Below are positions 54,277 through 63,877 of a stretch of 64,000 bases of DNA, piece by piece. Within the stretch, counting starts at the first letter, position 1. The number at the start of each line of letters is the position of its first letter. Source of the DNA: Nocardia crassostreae (lineage in GTDB: Bacteria; Actinomycetota; Actinomycetes; Mycobacteriales; Mycobacteriaceae); assembly GCF_001613405.1 (NCBI RefSeq), contig NZ_BDCH01000019.1, positions 124,001 to 188,000 of the forward strand. The letters are read 5' to 3'. The notes beneath the pieces were generated by a model. That model had not been told where the DNA came from and did no database searches. It was given only the letters and a program-made list of their open reading frames with translations. Both the position numbers and the translations under genes were made by a program.

Positions 54277-54512
54277 CCGCACGCGCGATGAGCATCCGCG
54301 TCTCGATCGACCAGGAGGTCTGCCAGGCCGCAGGCTACTGCGTCCGGACCGCCCCCGGCGTTTTCGAGTTCGACGCGGACGGAGTAGCCGCCGTGAAGGC
54401 CGGCAAGCGGACGGGTTGCGGCCCCATGGACGTGCCGGAGGAGAGCGTCGGCCTCGTCCGCGCCGCTGTGAACGAATGCCCTTCTGGCGCAATCACTGTC
54501 AGCGAGGAGTGA
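54273..54512 (+). CDS. [3Fe-4S] ferredoxin
   Basis: 79 aa with the single-cluster P450-type pattern: C-x5-C in EVCQAAGYC and CP in NECPSGAI. Electron donor to the P450 with which it overlaps by four bases. An additional Cys (TGCGP) is unlikely to be a ligand. Confidence 0.9.
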   Translation: MTARAMSIRVSIDQEVCQAAGYCVRTAPGVFEFDADGVAAVKAGKRTGCGPMDVPEESVGLVRAAVNECPSGAITVSEE

Positions 54513-54515
54513 ACC

Positions 54516-55283
54516 ATGCCTGCAAGACCCGATCGGAGCGGGATCGCCATGACAACGAAAACGGATGCCGGGACGAGCCCGCTGCCACCGGCCGCCGCAC
54601 CCAGCCCACGCGGTTGGACGGAATCGATCGCGAACGATCGAGACGCGGACCTGCACGCTCCGCACCGCGCCTTGTTCGATGAATGGCTGCCGAAGGTGCG
54701 GGCCCAGGAGCAGATGTATGTCACGGCAGGCTTCCCCGCCGATGGCATCACGGACTTCCTGGTCAGGTGGTTCGACGCGTGGTTCGAGCGTTCGACGGAG
54801 GCCCTGCGCGACTGCTTCACCGACAGCTTGGTATACGCCGATCCGACGATCGGAAGCCGCGACTGGTACGCCGGACAGCCCGAATTCGACATCTACGCTT
54901 TGGGATTCAAGCTCACGACCGGTCCCGTCGGCTTCTACCCGCAGGATCTCACCCCGCGCTCGTTGCCGTACTGGGACTTTCTCGACGGAGACGTCCGGCT
55001 CACGCTGCCGTACCGGGGCCTCGGGCGAGTTCGGTTCGGCCTCCGGCCCATCGAGACCGTCGGTGTGGATCGCTACCACCTGGTGCGTGATCCCGAGCGG
55101 GGCTGGCTGATCGCGCGCATCGATACCGACGGCGATCTGCTGTTCCTCCCCACCCAGTTGCTGCCGATTCCGCTCCATCCTCCGTCGCAACGTGTGGCGC
55201 GTGCGGCGCTCAGCGCGGCACAGCGAGTCCTGCCTTTCTTGCGCTCGACGCGGGTACGGCCGATGGCCGATCGCTCGATCTAG
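54516..55283 (+). CDS. NTF2-like protein 2
   Basis: 255 aa, with a roughly 45-residue low-complexity N-terminal extension, then the same core as its neighbours (QMYVTAGFPADGITDFLVRWFDAWFERSTEALRDCFTDSLVYADPTIG...GWLIARIDTDGDLLFLP). The most divergent of the three copies. ATG 54516 follows GAGGAG; a second ATG (54549) is possible. Confidence 0.8.
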   Translation: MPARPDRSGIAMTTKTDAGTSPLPPAAAPSPRGWTESIANDRDADLHAPHRALFDEWLPKVRAQEQMYVTAGFPADGITDFLVRWFDAWFERSTEALRDCFTDSLVYADPTIGSRDWYAGQPEFDIYALGFKLTTGPVGFYPQDLTPRSLPYWDFLDGDVRLTLPYRGLGRVRFGLRPIETVGVDRYHLVRDPERGWLIARIDTDGDLLFLPTQLLPIPLHPPSQRVARAALSAAQRVLPFLRSTRVRPMADRSI

Positions 55284-55292
55284 GAGAGCGCA

Positions 55293-55946
55293 ATGGTGAA
55301 ACATCGCCCCAGTCCCCAGCATTCGGAGTTCAACGCGCTGATGCCGGGGTTCATCGAGCGTTGCCGGGCGCGGGAAGAGATGTACGTCGAGGCCGGGTTC
55401 CCGGCCGAGGGGCTGACGGACTTCCTGGTGCGGTGGTGCGCGGCGTGGGCGCAGCACTCGACGGCGCTGCTGCGGGAGTGCCTGACCGACGATCTGGTGT
55501 ACACGGACGTGACCACCGGGTCGGTCGAGTGGGCCGCGAGCCAACACGAATACGACTTGTTCGCGTTGCTGTTCCGGCTCGCCCCCGATGTCACGCAATA
55601 CCCGCAGGACGACACCCTGCGGGCGCTGCCCTACTTCGACTTCTTCGACGATACCGTCCGAATCACGGCCCCCTGGCGCGTGATCGGCCGACCGCGCTGG
55701 TGGCCACGGGGATTCAACTTCGTCTTCGTGGACCGCTACCTCATGCGCCGCGAAGACGGCGTGTGGCGGATCGCGCGGATAGACACCGACTTCGACATGC
55801 TCACGACATTCGGCCAGCTGCTGCCGATACCCCTGCGCATGCCGTCCCAAGCCACCGTCCAGCGCGTGTTCGGCGCGGCGCGGCATCTGCTGCCGACGCT
55901 GCGCTCGCCCGCCGTGTATCCCAGACCGCAGGTCGGCGCCCGATGA
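55293..55946 (+). CDS. NTF2-like protein 3
   Basis: 217 aa, a close paralogue of NTF2-like 1 along its full length (NALMPGFIERCRAREEMYVEAGFP, PQDDTLRALPYFDF, MRREDGVWRIARIDTDFDML). TAGGAGAG precedes ATG 55293. It overlaps P450 (2) by four bases, reproducing the NTF2-P450 pairing seen at 52007-54276. Confidence 0.82.
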   Translation: MVKHRPSPQHSEFNALMPGFIERCRAREEMYVEAGFPAEGLTDFLVRWCAAWAQHSTALLRECLTDDLVYTDVTTGSVEWAASQHEYDLFALLFRLAPDVTQYPQDDTLRALPYFDFFDDTVRITAPWRVIGRPRWWPRGFNFVFVDRYLMRREDGVWRIARIDTDFDMLTTFGQLLPIPLRMPSQATVQRVFGAARHLLPTLRSPAVYPRPQVGAR

Positions 55947-57442
55947 ATATGACCACACCCCATGCGGTTCGCCTCGAGCGAGGTCCGAAGACTCTGCTGT
56001 CCCCGCTGGCAAGGGACCCGTGGTGGCCGACCAGGCACCCGGTCGGGTTCGCCGCACGCGCGCTCGTCGGCCGCGGCCGCCCCCGGCCGCTGCCGCCCGG
56101 CCCCGTCGGTGTGCCCGCGGTCGGCGTGTGGCCGTGGCACTCACGGCAGCCGCACCAGTACCTCCAGCACTGTGCGCGACGCTACGGCGACGTGTTCCGG
56201 CTGCCGCTGCCGCTCGTGGATGTCGTGTTCCTCAGCCATCCCGACCACGCGGCACACGTCTTGAACGACCGGGCGGGTTACGGCGTCGCCGGGCCCTTCG
56301 AGCCGATCGTGCGCCGGACGGTCGGGGTATCTGTGGTCTGGGCGGAGGGCGAGCACAGTCAGCGTCGCGCGATGCTCATGCTGATGTTCGGCCGACGCCA
56401 TCTCGCGCGGATCGCCGACACGATCGTCGACGAGTTCGCCGGGCGGATCGACAGCTGGGAGCGATGGGCCGATACCGGTGCGGTCGTCGACCTGCAGCCA
56501 GAGCTCGCCAAGGTCATCTTGCCGGCGTTCCTGCGGTCGATGTTCTCGGCGACGATTACCGACGAGCAGATCGCGGAGATCGATGCCGACATCCAGATCT
56601 TGACGCGCTTGACCGCGATCACGACCCTGGCGTACCCGCCGCCGAATCTGGTACCGCTACCCGGAATCCCCAGTGTCCCAGCCGCGTTCGTGCGCCTGCG
56701 CCGAACGATCGGTCGCCTGATCGCGCACCGCCGGGCCAACCCGATCGAGGGCTCCGACCTGCTGGACGCACTGCTGGGTGCCCACTACTCCGATGGCAGC
56801 CCGCTCAGCTCGCGCGATCTGAAGGTGGAGCTCATAGCCCTGATCATCGCCGGCTACGACACCTTGGTGGCCTCCCTGTCGTGGACGCTCGGGCTGCTGT
56901 CCCAGCACGCCGATCCCGCCGAGACGCTCTACGGGGAGATCGACGAGTTGGGCGGTGCGCGACCGACGTTCGCCGACCTCGCCCACCTGGCCTGGGCGAA
57001 GGCATGCTTCGACGAGGGTCAGCGCCTTCAGGGAAACCAACTGTTCCAGCCGCGGCTCGCCCTCGAGGACAACGAGATCGGCGGCTATTCGATCCCGAGG
57101 TCGACTGTTCTCGGGATTCCCGTGCACACGATCCACCGCGACCCACGCTGGTGGCCGGATCCGGATCGCTACGACCCGACCCGCTTCACCGACCAGCGGC
57201 TCATCGAGGCCCGCCCGAAGCTCGCCTTCCAGCCGTTCGGTGCCGGTCCGCACCGTTGCATCGGTTCCGAGATGGCGTACATGAACGCCCAGTTCCTGCT
57301 CGCTCTGATCTTCCAGCGCTACCGCCTGCACACGCCGCGCGGGTGGGTCCCCCGCCAGCACTCCGCAACGCTGATCACGGGCCTCGAGGGCGGGCTGCCC
57401 GTCACCATCACCCGCTCCGGAACGGCGAGGAAGTCGCGATGA
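55943..57442 (+). CDS. Cytochrome P450 (2)
   Basis: A 499-aa paralogue of P450 (1): hinge LPPGPVGVPAVGVWPW, I-helix IIAGYDTLVASLSW (acid Asp instead of Glu), ExxR in FDEGQRLQ, haem loop FGAGPHRCIGSEMA. No ferredoxin follows it, so it probably shares the 54273 ferredoxin. Coupled to NTF2-like 3 by ATGA. Confidence 0.93.
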   Translation: MNMTTPHAVRLERGPKTLLSPLARDPWWPTRHPVGFAARALVGRGRPRPLPPGPVGVPAVGVWPWHSRQPHQYLQHCARRYGDVFRLPLPLVDVVFLSHPDHAAHVLNDRAGYGVAGPFEPIVRRTVGVSVVWAEGEHSQRRAMLMLMFGRRHLARIADTIVDEFAGRIDSWERWADTGAVVDLQPELAKVILPAFLRSMFSATITDEQIAEIDADIQILTRLTAITTLAYPPPNLVPLPGIPSVPAAFVRLRRTIGRLIAHRRANPIEGSDLLDALLGAHYSDGSPLSSRDLKVELIALIIAGYDTLVASLSWTLGLLSQHADPAETLYGEIDELGGARPTFADLAHLAWAKACFDEGQRLQGNQLFQPRLALEDNEIGGYSIPRSTVLGIPVHTIHRDPRWWPDPDRYDPTRFTDQRLIEARPKLAFQPFGAGPHRCIGSEMAYMNAQFLLALIFQRYRLHTPRGWVPRQHSATLITGLEGGLPVTITRSGTARKSR

Positions 57443-57485
57443 GAGCTGCAGGCAACCAGACCATCGAACACCGAGGAGATATGAG

Positions 57486-57887
57486 ATGAGCTATTTCGCA
57501 ACTGCCGATGAGGTTTACGAGTATGTCGGGGGTGTGTTCCGGCTGGCCAACGACACCCCCGGGGTTGGGGAGAAACTGCGGGCGGCCGACATGGTGCTGC
57601 GGCTGAACTACCGGGGTCCGGACGCAACGATCACGGTGGTGATGAAACAGCCAGCGGTGCAGGTGATCACCGGGCCCACGGACGTGAAGCCGGACGTGGT
57701 CATGGCCTTGTCATCGGACAACGCCGACAAGTACTGGCGGGGTGAGTACAACGTGGCGGTCGGGCTGGCCAAGGGCGAGGTCAAGGCGAAGGGTCCGGTT
57801 ACCAAGATCCTGAAGCTGATCCCGGTGACCAAGCCACTGTTCCCGATGTACAAGGAGCTGGTCGCCACGAAGGACGCCGCACGATGA
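57486..57887 (+). CDS. SCP2 sterol-binding domain protein
   Basis: A 133-aa single-domain SCP2-like protein (KLRAADMVLRLNYRGPDATITVVMKQPAVQV, MALSSDNADKYWRGEYNVAVGLAKGEVKAKGPVTKIL). The family binds sterols, fatty acids or other lipids. Its presence supports a hydrophobic pathway substrate. ATG 57486 has GAGGAG upstream; the stop overlaps the aldehyde dehydrogenase start. Confidence 0.9.
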   Translation: MSYFATADEVYEYVGGVFRLANDTPGVGEKLRAADMVLRLNYRGPDATITVVMKQPAVQVITGPTDVKPDVVMALSSDNADKYWRGEYNVAVGLAKGEVKAKGPVTKILKLIPVTKPLFPMYKELVATKDAAR

Positions 57888-59407
57888 CCGAGTCCGTTCC
57901 GCACTACCGGATGTACGTGGGCGGCGAGTGGGTCGACACCGCAGGCAGATTCGAGGTGGTCAACCCCGCCACCGGTGAGCTGGTCGCGACCGCGGCCAGG
58001 GGCACGGTCGCCGATGCCGACAGTGCGGTGGCCGCGGCACTGGCCGCACACCGTGACGGCGAGTGGCGCAATACGCCGCCGGACAAGCGGGCCGAGATAC
58101 TCACCCGCATCGTCGAGGGCCTCAACGAGAAGATGGACCATCTCGTCGATCTGCAGGTTGCGGAGAACGGGGTGACGGTACGGCAGGCCATCGCCTTCCA
58201 TGTCGGCTACTCGATCTCGCACCTGCAGTACTTCGCCGACCTGGCGCGCACCTACGAGTTCGAGCGCTCCGGCCCACTGCTGACCTACCCCACGGCCGCG
58301 GCCGGACTGGTGCGCCGCGAGCCCATCGGGGTCGTGGCCGGGATCGTACCGTGGAATTTCCCACTGCTGCTGGCGGTCTGGAAGCTGGGCCCGGCGCTGG
58401 CGGCCGGAAACTGCGTGGTCATGAAGACCGATGAGAAGACCCCGGCCACATTGCTGGAGCTGGCGCGGGTGGCCGACGAGGTCGGCCTGCCGCCCGGTGC
58501 GCTGAATGTCATCACCGGCGTCGGCGAAGAGGTGGGCGCCCGGCTGGCGGCCCATCCCGACGTCCGCAAGATCGCGTTCACCGGCTCGACCGCGGTGGGC
58601 CGGACCATCGGCGCGCTCGCGGCCGAGAACGTGAAGAAGGTGACCCTCGAGCTCGGCGGCAAGGGCCCGAACATCCTGCTCGAGGACGCCGATCTCGACC
58701 AGGCGATCGACGCCGCGCTGTTCGCCTGCTGCCTCTACCAGGGGCAGGCCTGCGAGTCGGGCACCCGGCTGATCGTGCCGGACAGCCGCTACGACGAGGT
58801 GGTGAACCGGCTCGCAGACCGGGCCGCGGCCATCCGGGTCGGCGACCCGACCGATTTCGACACCGACATGGGACCGATCATCTCCGCCGAGCAGAAGAAG
58901 CGCATCGACCACTACATCGAACTCGGCGTCGAGCAGGGCGCCCAGGTGGTCTTCGGCGGTCGGCCTCTGGAGGGCGAACCGTTCGACCGCGGCCACTGGG
59001 TCGGGCCCACCATTCTGGCCGACGTCCACAACGAGATGACCGTCGCGCGGGAGGAGGTCTTCGGCCCGGTGCTGTGCGTGCTGAGGTACTCCGGGCTCGA
59101 CGAGGCCGTCGCGATCGCGAACGACACCGAGTACGGCCTGTCGGCGGGGGTGTGGACGCAGGACATCGAGACCGGGCTGGAGGTCGCCAAGCGGCTCGAG
59201 GCCGGAACCGTGTGGATCAACGACTGGCACATGGTCAACGTGGCCTATCCGTTCGGTGGCTACAAGCAGAGCGGCATCGGCCGCGAGCTCGGGCCGCGCG
59301 CACTCGATGAGTACACCGAAGAGAAGTTCATCCACATCGACCTGGCTCGCGGCATCGAGAACAAGGTCTACGACATGGTCGTTCCCCGAGACGAGGACCA
59401 GCGATGA
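57884..59407 (+). CDS. Aldehyde dehydrogenase
   Basis: A 507-aa NAD(P)-dependent ALDH: VVAGIVPWNFPLLLAVWKLGPALAAGN, FTGSTAVGRTIG, catalytic Glu in LELGGKGPNI and nucleophilic Cys in YQGQACESGTRL, ending with GGYKQSGIGRELG. It oxidises an aldehyde to the acid, presumably made by the upstream oxygenases and hydrolase, feeding the acyl-CoA ligase with which it overlaps by ATGA. Confidence 0.95.
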   Translation: MTESVPHYRMYVGGEWVDTAGRFEVVNPATGELVATAARGTVADADSAVAAALAAHRDGEWRNTPPDKRAEILTRIVEGLNEKMDHLVDLQVAENGVTVRQAIAFHVGYSISHLQYFADLARTYEFERSGPLLTYPTAAAGLVRREPIGVVAGIVPWNFPLLLAVWKLGPALAAGNCVVMKTDEKTPATLLELARVADEVGLPPGALNVITGVGEEVGARLAAHPDVRKIAFTGSTAVGRTIGALAAENVKKVTLELGGKGPNILLEDADLDQAIDAALFACCLYQGQACESGTRLIVPDSRYDEVVNRLADRAAAIRVGDPTDFDTDMGPIISAEQKKRIDHYIELGVEQGAQVVFGGRPLEGEPFDRGHWVGPTILADVHNEMTVAREEVFGPVLCVLRYSGLDEAVAIANDTEYGLSAGVWTQDIETGLEVAKRLEAGTVWINDWHMVNVAYPFGGYKQSGIGRELGPRALDEYTEEKFIHIDLARGIENKVYDMVVPRDEDQR

Positions 59408-60981
59408 CGGCTGCACCCGACACGAAAACACCTGCGGCCGCGGAGTTGCTGAGCGATTTCGTCGAGCACTGGGCGGAGGCGAAGCCCAACGAGGTCGCGA
59501 TCGTCTTCGGCGACCAACGATGGACCTGGGCGCAGTGGGCGCGACGAATCAGAGGTGTCGCGGCGGTGCTCGCTGCCGTCGGCATGCGGCGCGGTGCCCG
59601 GATCGGATTCCTCGATATGAACCACCCGGCCTGCCTGGAGGTGACCTTCGCCGCGGCCTCGCTCGGCGTGGCCACCGTCGTCGTGAACTGGCGCTTGGCG
59701 ACCGACGAGCTCAGGCACGTCCTGTGCGACAGCGGTATTCGCCTGCTGTTCGCGGGCGCGGACCTGCTGCCCACAGCCGCGCCCGCCGTCGACGCGGCAC
59801 CGTGCGTGGAACGGGTCATTGTGGTCGGCGGCGACCGCGACGAATACGAGGCGCTTCTCGCCGCCGACCCCATCGGATCACCGGTCGGCGCGAGCGCCCA
59901 GGAAACCGATACCGGCCTGATCATGTACAGCTCGGGCACGACCGGCCGACCCAAGGGCGTCGTGCTCAGTCAGAAGGCGCTGGTCGCTCACACGGCCAAC
60001 CTCGCCCCCGAACTCCCATTCACCGACAGCGACCAGAATCTGGTCTGTATGCCGCTGTTCCATGTCGGCGGCATTTGTTATGCGTTCCACGGCATTCGGG
60101 CGGGCGTGCCCACCATCATGACCCGCCAGCCCGACGCCGCATCGCTGATCGCCGGCCTCACCGGAGGTGCGACCCACTGCTTCCTCGTCCCGCCGGTCAT
60201 CGCCGGGCTCCTCGCCGCCGGGACCGTCGGGGTCGATGCGGTGTCGAAGTTGACCTATCTGGCTTACGGCGCCGCGCCCATGCCGTTACCGCTGCTGCGG
60301 CAGGCACTCTCGGCGCTGCCGGAAGTCAACTTCGTCCAGGTATACGGGCAGACCGAACTCGCCGGGGGGATCTCCACCCTGGCCCCGGCCGATCACCGCG
60401 ACCCCGACCGGCCGCAGTTGCTGCTGTCCGCCGGAAAGCCGATGCGCGGCACGGAGGTTCGCGTCGTGAATCTCGCCACCGGGACCGACGTGCCCGCTGG
60501 AACGCAAGGCGAACTGTGGTTCCGCACCGAACAGGCCATGACCGGATACCTCGACAACCCGGAGGCCACCGCCGAAACCATCACCCCGGACGGATGGCTT
60601 CGGACCGGCGACATCGGCCGCCTCGACCTGTCGGGCCACCTCTACATCGAAGACCGGATCAAGGACATGGTGATCACCGGCGGGGAGAACGTGTACGGCC
60701 CGGAAGTCGAACGCGTCCTACTGCAGCACCCCGCTATCACCGACGCCGCCGTCATCGGCGTGCCCGACGATCACTGGGGCGAGTCCGTCAAGGCCATCGT
60801 CGTCGCCAACACCACCGTCGCCCCCGACGCCATCATCGCGTACTGCCGCGACCATCTCGCCGGATACAAATGCCCCCGCACCGTCGACTTCCGGGAAGCG
60901 CTGCCCCGCAACGCCAGCGGCAAGATCCTCAAACTCGAACTGCGAAAGCCCCACTGGGAGAACCGCCAACGCCGGCTCTGA
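59404..60981 (+). CDS. Acyl-CoA synthetase (AMP-dependent ligase)
   Basis: A 525-aa ANL-family ligase: MYSSGTTGRPKGVV (P-loop), VYGQTELAGG, WLRTGDIGRLD, YIEDRIKDMVITGGENVYGPEVE and RNASGKILKLELRK (catalytic Lys). It activates a carboxylic acid as a CoA thioester. It follows the aldehyde dehydrogenase directly, so it probably acts on the same intermediate. Confidence 0.94.
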   Translation: MTAAPDTKTPAAAELLSDFVEHWAEAKPNEVAIVFGDQRWTWAQWARRIRGVAAVLAAVGMRRGARIGFLDMNHPACLEVTFAAASLGVATVVVNWRLATDELRHVLCDSGIRLLFAGADLLPTAAPAVDAAPCVERVIVVGGDRDEYEALLAADPIGSPVGASAQETDTGLIMYSSGTTGRPKGVVLSQKALVAHTANLAPELPFTDSDQNLVCMPLFHVGGICYAFHGIRAGVPTIMTRQPDAASLIAGLTGGATHCFLVPPVIAGLLAAGTVGVDAVSKLTYLAYGAAPMPLPLLRQALSALPEVNFVQVYGQTELAGGISTLAPADHRDPDRPQLLLSAGKPMRGTEVRVVNLATGTDVPAGTQGELWFRTEQAMTGYLDNPEATAETITPDGWLRTGDIGRLDLSGHLYIEDRIKDMVITGGENVYGPEVERVLLQHPAITDAAVIGVPDDHWGESVKAIVVANTTVAPDAIIAYCRDHLAGYKCPRTVDFREALPRNASGKILKLELRKPHWENRQRRL

Positions 60982-61029
60982 CCCGGCATCTGCTGGGGAG
61001 AACCGCTGCTGCACGAAGGAGTGCATCTG

Positions 61030-61998
61030 ATGAACGACGCTACGGCCCGCACCTCAGCGCGCGGGGACATGAGCCGGAGTTCAACAGCGACCCGCGCCGC
61101 GAGTCCCGTCGCAGGTTCGCGTCGCCACCGCGACGCGGGTGCGGCGGTCGTACCGTTCGCGCCCGGGTCGGTGATGTGGGAGCTGGGCGGGGATCTGCGC
61201 GTCCTCCTGCTCTTCACTCCGGCGGCTTTCGCCCTGCAGGGGGTGCACCCGGTGGTCGGCAAAGCGCTCGCGGACCACTCGACAGTGTGGACCAACCCGT
61301 ACGGCCGAGCGTGGCGGTCGGTCGCGGCCACCCAGCGCTGGGTGTACGGCGGCCAGCAGGCCTACGACGAGGCCCGACTGCTGCGGGACCTACACAAGAA
61401 CATCGGCGGCACCGGCTACAACGGCCAGCGTTACCACGCGTTGAACGCGGAACCGTACGCGTGGGTGTGGGCGACCTCTGTGCCCGTATTCATCCAAGCC
61501 CTGCGCGCGTTCTGGGCTGAGCCGGTCACCGACGAGCTGGAGGAACGCCTCTACGCGGAGCTCGAGAACCTCGGTCGGATGCTCGGCGTGCAGGAGCGGA
61601 TGATCCCGCCCACGCTGTCGGAGTTCGACACCTACTACAACGACATGCTCGACCAGCTGGCGGCGGGCCACCCGGCTGCGCACGACTTGCTCGCCTTGTG
61701 GTCCTCTCCCCCAGGGCCGCCGCTGGTACCGGACCGGCTGTGGTGGCCGTTGGGCCGACTGGCCGGACGCGGGATCATGTTCCTCACGGCCGCTTTCGGT
61801 CCCGAGGTTCTCCGTGACCTGGTGGCCGAGCACGCGGGCTACGACTGGACCGAGCGACGGCAACGCCGAGCCGATCGACTGCTCGAGACAGTACAGAGGG
61901 TCAGCCCCTTCCTTCCGGAGGCGACCCGGTACCTGCCCCACGTCTACGCGATCCGCGTCGCGGCCAGGAACCGACCCATCGGAACCTACGCGGACTGA
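61030..61998 (+). CDS. DUF2236 oxygenase-like protein (second)
   Basis: A 322-aa member of the DUF2236/MpaB family: FAPGSVMWELGGDLRVLLLFTPAAFALQGVHPVVGKALADHS, RDLHKNIGGTGYNGQRYHALNAEPYAWVWATSVPVF. The conserved His residues that bind haem in the family are present. ATG 61030 lies eight bases after GAAGGAG. Paralogous to 50880-51944 but not a recent duplicate. Confidence 0.87.
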   Translation: MNDATARTSARGDMSRSSTATRAASPVAGSRRHRDAGAAVVPFAPGSVMWELGGDLRVLLLFTPAAFALQGVHPVVGKALADHSTVWTNPYGRAWRSVAATQRWVYGGQQAYDEARLLRDLHKNIGGTGYNGQRYHALNAEPYAWVWATSVPVFIQALRAFWAEPVTDELEERLYAELENLGRMLGVQERMIPPTLSEFDTYYNDMLDQLAAGHPAAHDLLALWSSPPGPPLVPDRLWWPLGRLAGRGIMFLTAAFGPEVLRDLVAEHAGYDWTERRQRRADRLLETVQRVSPFLPEATRYLPHVYAIRVAARNRPIGTYAD

Positions 61999-62107
61999 CG
62001 GCTCTGGACCTGCGAGTCCGACTTCGCGAATCCGAATATCCCTCTTTGCCATGGAATTTCGGGCGCGCTGACGCCTGCCCGAAATCTCCGCACGAAAGAT
62101 TCCGACA

Positions 62108-63877
62108 ATGGGCTTCAAAACAGGCGACTTTCCGCCGGTAGACCTGGACATATTTCTCGATGAACCGCTCATGGAACGCACGAAGGCCCTCGCCCTGCAT
62201 TGGGTCGAATACGGTTTCGGCACACCGAAGATGATCCATACCATCTATGTGCTCAAGGTGCTGTTTCTCTACATTCTGGCCGGCACCGCGTTGATCACCT
62301 GGACCTCCGGTGTGGGCCCGTTCTGGGATATCGCGCACTGGTGGAATCAGCCGATCGTCTACCAGAAGCTCGTGCTGTGGACGGTCCTGCTCGAGGCGCT
62401 GGGCGTGGCCGGGTCCTGGGGTCCGCTCGCCGGGAAGTTCAAACCCATGACCGGCGGCATCGTCTTCTATGCCCGGCCGGGCACGATTCGGCTGCGGCCG
62501 TGGAAGCGGGTGCCGTTCACCGACGGCGACCACCGCACCATCGTCGACGTCGCACTGTATCTCGCGTTCCTGGCGAGTCTGCTGGTACCGATCCTGCTGC
62601 CCGGCGTCGCGACCGATTCGCTGTCGGAGGCATTGCCGGACAACACTTCCGGAGTGGTGCGGCCCGTCCTGCTGATCGCGCTGTATGTGCTGTGCGGGCT
62701 GCGGGACAAGACGATCTTCCTGACCGCCCGCGGTGAGCAGTACCTGCCCGCGCTGGTGTTCTTCGCGGTGCTGCCGTTCACCGACATGATCATCGCCGCG
62801 AAGCTGCTGATCTGTGTGGTGTGGCTGGGCGCGGCCGTGTCGAAGTTCGGCCTGCATTTCACCAACGTCATCCCCCCGATGGTCTCCAACAGCCCGGCCG
62901 TTCCGGCGAAGTGGTTCAAGCGGCTGCACTACCGCGACTTCCCCCGTGACATCCGCCCGTCGCGACTGTCGAGTATCATTGCGCACGTGGGTGGTTCGAC
63001 TGTCGAGATCACCGGGCCGATGATCCTGCTGTTCTCCGGCGATCGTCGACTGACCCTGGTCGGCGTGGCGCTGATGGTCCTGCTGCATGCCGTCATCACC
63101 CTGATGTTCCCGCTCGCGGTACCGCTGGAATGGAACATCCTCTTCGGTTACCTGGTGGTCTTCCTGTTCCTGGGCTTCCCGAACTGGGCCGGTCACGGTC
63201 TCGGTGACATGTCCTCGCCGTGGTTGACCGCAGCCATTGTCGTTGCCCTGCTGTTCTTCCCGATTCTGGGCAACCTGCGCCCCGATCTGGTGTCGTTCCT
63301 GCCGTCGATGCGCCAGTACGCCGGTAACTGGGCCTCCGCGTTATGGGCATTCGCGCCCGGCGCGGAGGAGAAGCTGAATTCGCTGCCCCACCGCCCGACC
63401 CGAAACCAGGTGGACCAATTGCAGGCCATGGGTTATCCGCCGACCGTCGCCGAGATCACCATGCAACAGACGATCGCGTTTCGATCGCTGCACAGCCAGG
63501 GCCGCGGCCTGTTCTCGTTGCTGCTGAAGAACATTCCCGATATCGATTCCTGGACTGTCCGTGAGGCCGAGTTCGGATGCAACTCGCTCATCGGGTTCAA
63601 CTTCGGCGACGGCCACCTGCACAACCACGGTCTGATCGAAGCCGTGCAGTCCCGCGTCGGATTCGCGCCGGGCGAGTGGATGGTGTTCTGGGTCGAATCG
63701 CAGCCGATCCATCGCCGCACCCAGGAATATCAGATCATCGACGCCGCACTCGGTGTCATAGAGCGCGGCACGTGGAAGGTCCGCGACGCGGTGCAAGCCC
63801 ACCCGTGGCTGCCCGACGGCCCCATCCCGACCAAGGTCACGTGGCGGCGCGAGGAAGCGTTCCAGGACATCCGATGA
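62108..63877 (+). CDS. DUF3556 family transmembrane protein
   Basis: A 589-aa actinobacterial membrane protein with about ten hydrophobic helices (IHTIYVLKVLFLYILAGTALI, LLVPILLPGVA, LVGVALMVLLHAVITLMFPLAV) and a soluble C-terminal domain (DSWTVREAEFGCNSLIGFNFGDGHLHNHGLIEAV). Family function unknown. Overlaps the following FAD enzyme by ATGA; a 109-bp gap separates it from the DUF2236 gene. Confidence 0.88.
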   Translation: MGFKTGDFPPVDLDIFLDEPLMERTKALALHWVEYGFGTPKMIHTIYVLKVLFLYILAGTALITWTSGVGPFWDIAHWWNQPIVYQKLVLWTVLLEALGVAGSWGPLAGKFKPMTGGIVFYARPGTIRLRPWKRVPFTDGDHRTIVDVALYLAFLASLLVPILLPGVATDSLSEALPDNTSGVVRPVLLIALYVLCGLRDKTIFLTARGEQYLPALVFFAVLPFTDMIIAAKLLICVVWLGAAVSKFGLHFTNVIPPMVSNSPAVPAKWFKRLHYRDFPRDIRPSRLSSIIAHVGGSTVEITGPMILLFSGDRRLTLVGVALMVLLHAVITLMFPLAVPLEWNILFGYLVVFLFLGFPNWAGHGLGDMSSPWLTAAIVVALLFFPILGNLRPDLVSFLPSMRQYAGNWASALWAFAPGAEEKLNSLPHRPTRNQVDQLQAMGYPPTVAEITMQQTIAFRSLHSQGRGLFSLLLKNIPDIDSWTVREAEFGCNSLIGFNFGDGHLHNHGLIEAVQSRVGFAPGEWMVFWVESQPIHRRTQEYQIIDAALGVIERGTWKVRDAVQAHPWLPDGPIPTKVTWRREEAFQDIR

